Of a DNA stretch of 5,329 nucleotides, positions 4,247 through 5,329 are shown piece by piece. How positions within the stretch are numbered: the stretch's first letter is position 1; every line of letters starts with the position of its first letter. The DNA is taken from positions 1-5,329 of the forward strand of contig CALELW010000071.1 in NCBI GenBank assembly GCA_937902905.1, written 5' to 3'. A model generated the notes under the pieces. The model saw only the letters and a list, made by a program, of their open reading frames with translations, made no database searches and had not been told where the DNA came from. A program made the position numbers and the translations under genes. Origin of the DNA: an uncultured Clostridium sp. Lineage in GTDB: Bacteria > Bacillota > Clostridia > Lachnospirales > Lachnospiraceae.

Positions 4247-5329
4247 TGGACTTGGAAAAGAAGAAATTGCAGTTTAAGAAAAATGATGAAATTGTCATTA
4301 CGATTGAAGATTTAGGAAAAGACGGAGAGGGTATCGGTCATGTAGATGGCTATGCCCTTTTTGTAAAGGGTGCGCTTCCGGGCGAAAAGGTTTTGGTGCA
4401 CCTGATGAAATTAAATAAAAATTATGGCTTTGCGCGCTTGGTTGAAATTTTGGAGCCGTCAAAGGAGCGCATGACGCCGTCGTGCCCTTCTGCATCTTTG
4501 TGCGGCGGCTGTACGCTACAGCATTTTTCCTACGAAGGCCAGCTTGCCTTCAAAGAAAAGAAAGTAAAAGATTGTCTGGAAAGACTCGGCGGTGTGGATT
4601 TATCTTCTGTCACATGGCTTCCGATTTTAGGAATGACGGGCGAAAATGAATCTCCGTGGCATTACCGCAACAAAGCGCAGTTTCCGGTTCGTGAAGATGA
4701 AAATGGAATCCCACAGACCGGCTTTTTTGCCGGACGGAGCCACCGCTTAATCCCCGCTTCGTCATGTGCCATTCAGCACCCGGTAATCAATGAAGTTGTC
4801 GAAAACGTAATGGATTTTCTGCGTATGTATGGCATTTCCGCTTACCGTGAGGAAAGCCACAAGGGACTCGTGCGCCATATTTACGTGCGCCGCGGCTACC
4901 ACACCGGGCAGATTATGGTGTGTCTTGTTATAAATGGAAATGAGCTGCCACACGCCGCGGAACTCATTGCACGTCTTCGTGAGGTTGAGGGAATGACAAG
5001 CATCTGCCTCAACATCAACACAAAGAAAACAAATGTAATTCTCGGTCCTTCCACAAAACTTTTGTGGGGCAGTCCTGCCATCGAGGACAAAATCGGCGGC
5101 ATCCGCTACCAAATTTCACCACAGTCCTTTTATCAGGTCAATCCGGTTCAGACCGAAAAACTGTATCAGACAGCACTCGATTTTGCTGATTTGCAGGGAG
5201 ATGAGCGTGTCTGGGACCTCTACTGCGGCATCGGAACCATTTCTTTATTTCTCGCAAAGGCTGTCCCAAACGGTCAGGTAACCGGCGTCGAAATCGTTCC
5301 GGAAGCCATCGAAAATGCCAAGAAAAATG
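4246..5329 (+). CDS. rlmD: 23S rRNA (uracil-5-)-methyltransferase RlmD/RlmCD, N-terminal part (cut by window edge)
   Basis: The 361 visible residues match the RumA/TrmA family, which methylates C5 of uracil in 23S rRNA using S-adenosylmethionine. A TRAM RNA-binding domain occupies about 12-72 (GKDGEGIGHVDG, VKGALPGE). The [4Fe-4S] cysteines C80, C86 and C89 (C-x5-C-x2-C, GGCTLQH) and a fourth, C174 (SSCAIQHP), are all present. The Rossmann methyltransferase domain begins near 285, with SFYQVNP (294-300) and the AdoMet loop DLYCGIGTISLF (324-335), followed by VEIVPEA. The catalytic Cys and base Glu of the C-terminal third lie beyond the edge. In Gram-positive bacteria one enzyme (RlmCD) can modify both U747 and U1939; which applies here is not visible. 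The ATG overlaps the yhaM stop (TAATG), but the TTG at 4252 is a serious alternative start. Confidence 0.93.
   Translation, partial: MDLEKKKLQFKKNDEIVITIEDLGKDGEGIGHVDGYALFVKGALPGEKVLVHLMKLNKNYGFARLVEILEPSKERMTPSCPSASLCGGCTLQHFSYEGQLAFKEKKVKDCLERLGGVDLSSVTWLPILGMTGENESPWHYRNKAQFPVREDENGIPQTGFFAGRSHRLIPASSCAIQHPVINEVVENVMDFLRMYGISAYREESHKGLVRHIYVRRGYHTGQIMVCLVINGNELPHAAELIARLREVEGMTSICLNINTKKTNVILGPSTKLLWGSPAIEDKIGGIRYQISPQSFYQVNPVQTEKLYQTALDFADLQGDERVWDLYCGIGTISLFLAKAVPNGQVTGVEIVPEAIENAKKN

Noticed and set aside
4762..5112. 116-residue open frame antisense to rlmD
   Set aside because: It is wholly inside rlmD, where the plus-strand frame shows the family motifs.

Overview
The window looks like a chromosomal segment of a low-to-moderate GC Firmicute, most likely a Clostridia member of the Lachnospiraceae type. 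This is inferred from the MutS2, YhaM and RlmD-type genes, strong Shine-Dalgarno sites, use of GTG and TTG starts, and the style of the lysine-rich secreted FN3 protein. No marker gene fixes the genus.

Layout. Positions 1-915 (minus strand) hold the N-terminal part of mutS2, which runs off the left edge. Its promoter (978-1007) and a GC-rich hairpin that would form the first bases of its mRNA (942-971) lie just upstream. Positions 1013-1678 contain no credible gene. They hold two long imperfect palindromes, E1 (1013-1191) and E2 (1502-1678), separated by about 310 bases of noncoding DNA. On the plus strand, a two-pass membrane protein of unknown function (1724-2137) has a promoter placed so that its mRNA would be leaderless. 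A 49-residue membrane mini-protein (2257-2406) follows. A new promoter (2428-2456) then leads into three closely packed genes: a secreted FN3-repeat protein (2562-3281), the 3'-5' exoribonuclease yhaM (3302-4246) and the 23S rRNA m5U methyltransferase rlmD (4246 to the right edge, incomplete).

The most notable signal is the E1/E2 pair. When E2 is read on the minus strand, the two copies share the same secondary structure bulge for bulge: conserved outer arms, a 12-nt unpaired strand, a 10-bp stem, a 2-nt bulge, two 7-bp stems split by one bulged A, and a 7-nt loop. Eleven of the 24 inner base pairs differ between copies and every one remains paired. They are therefore two inverted copies of one family whose fold is kept while its inner sequence diverges. 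They could be a MITE-like element, a structured RNA, or a palindrome kept symmetrical by template switching.

The right-hand genes are probably co-transcribed (20-nt gap, then a stop/start overlap), linking RNA turnover (YhaM) and rRNA modification (RlmD) with a secreted, strongly basic surface protein whose link to them is unexplained.
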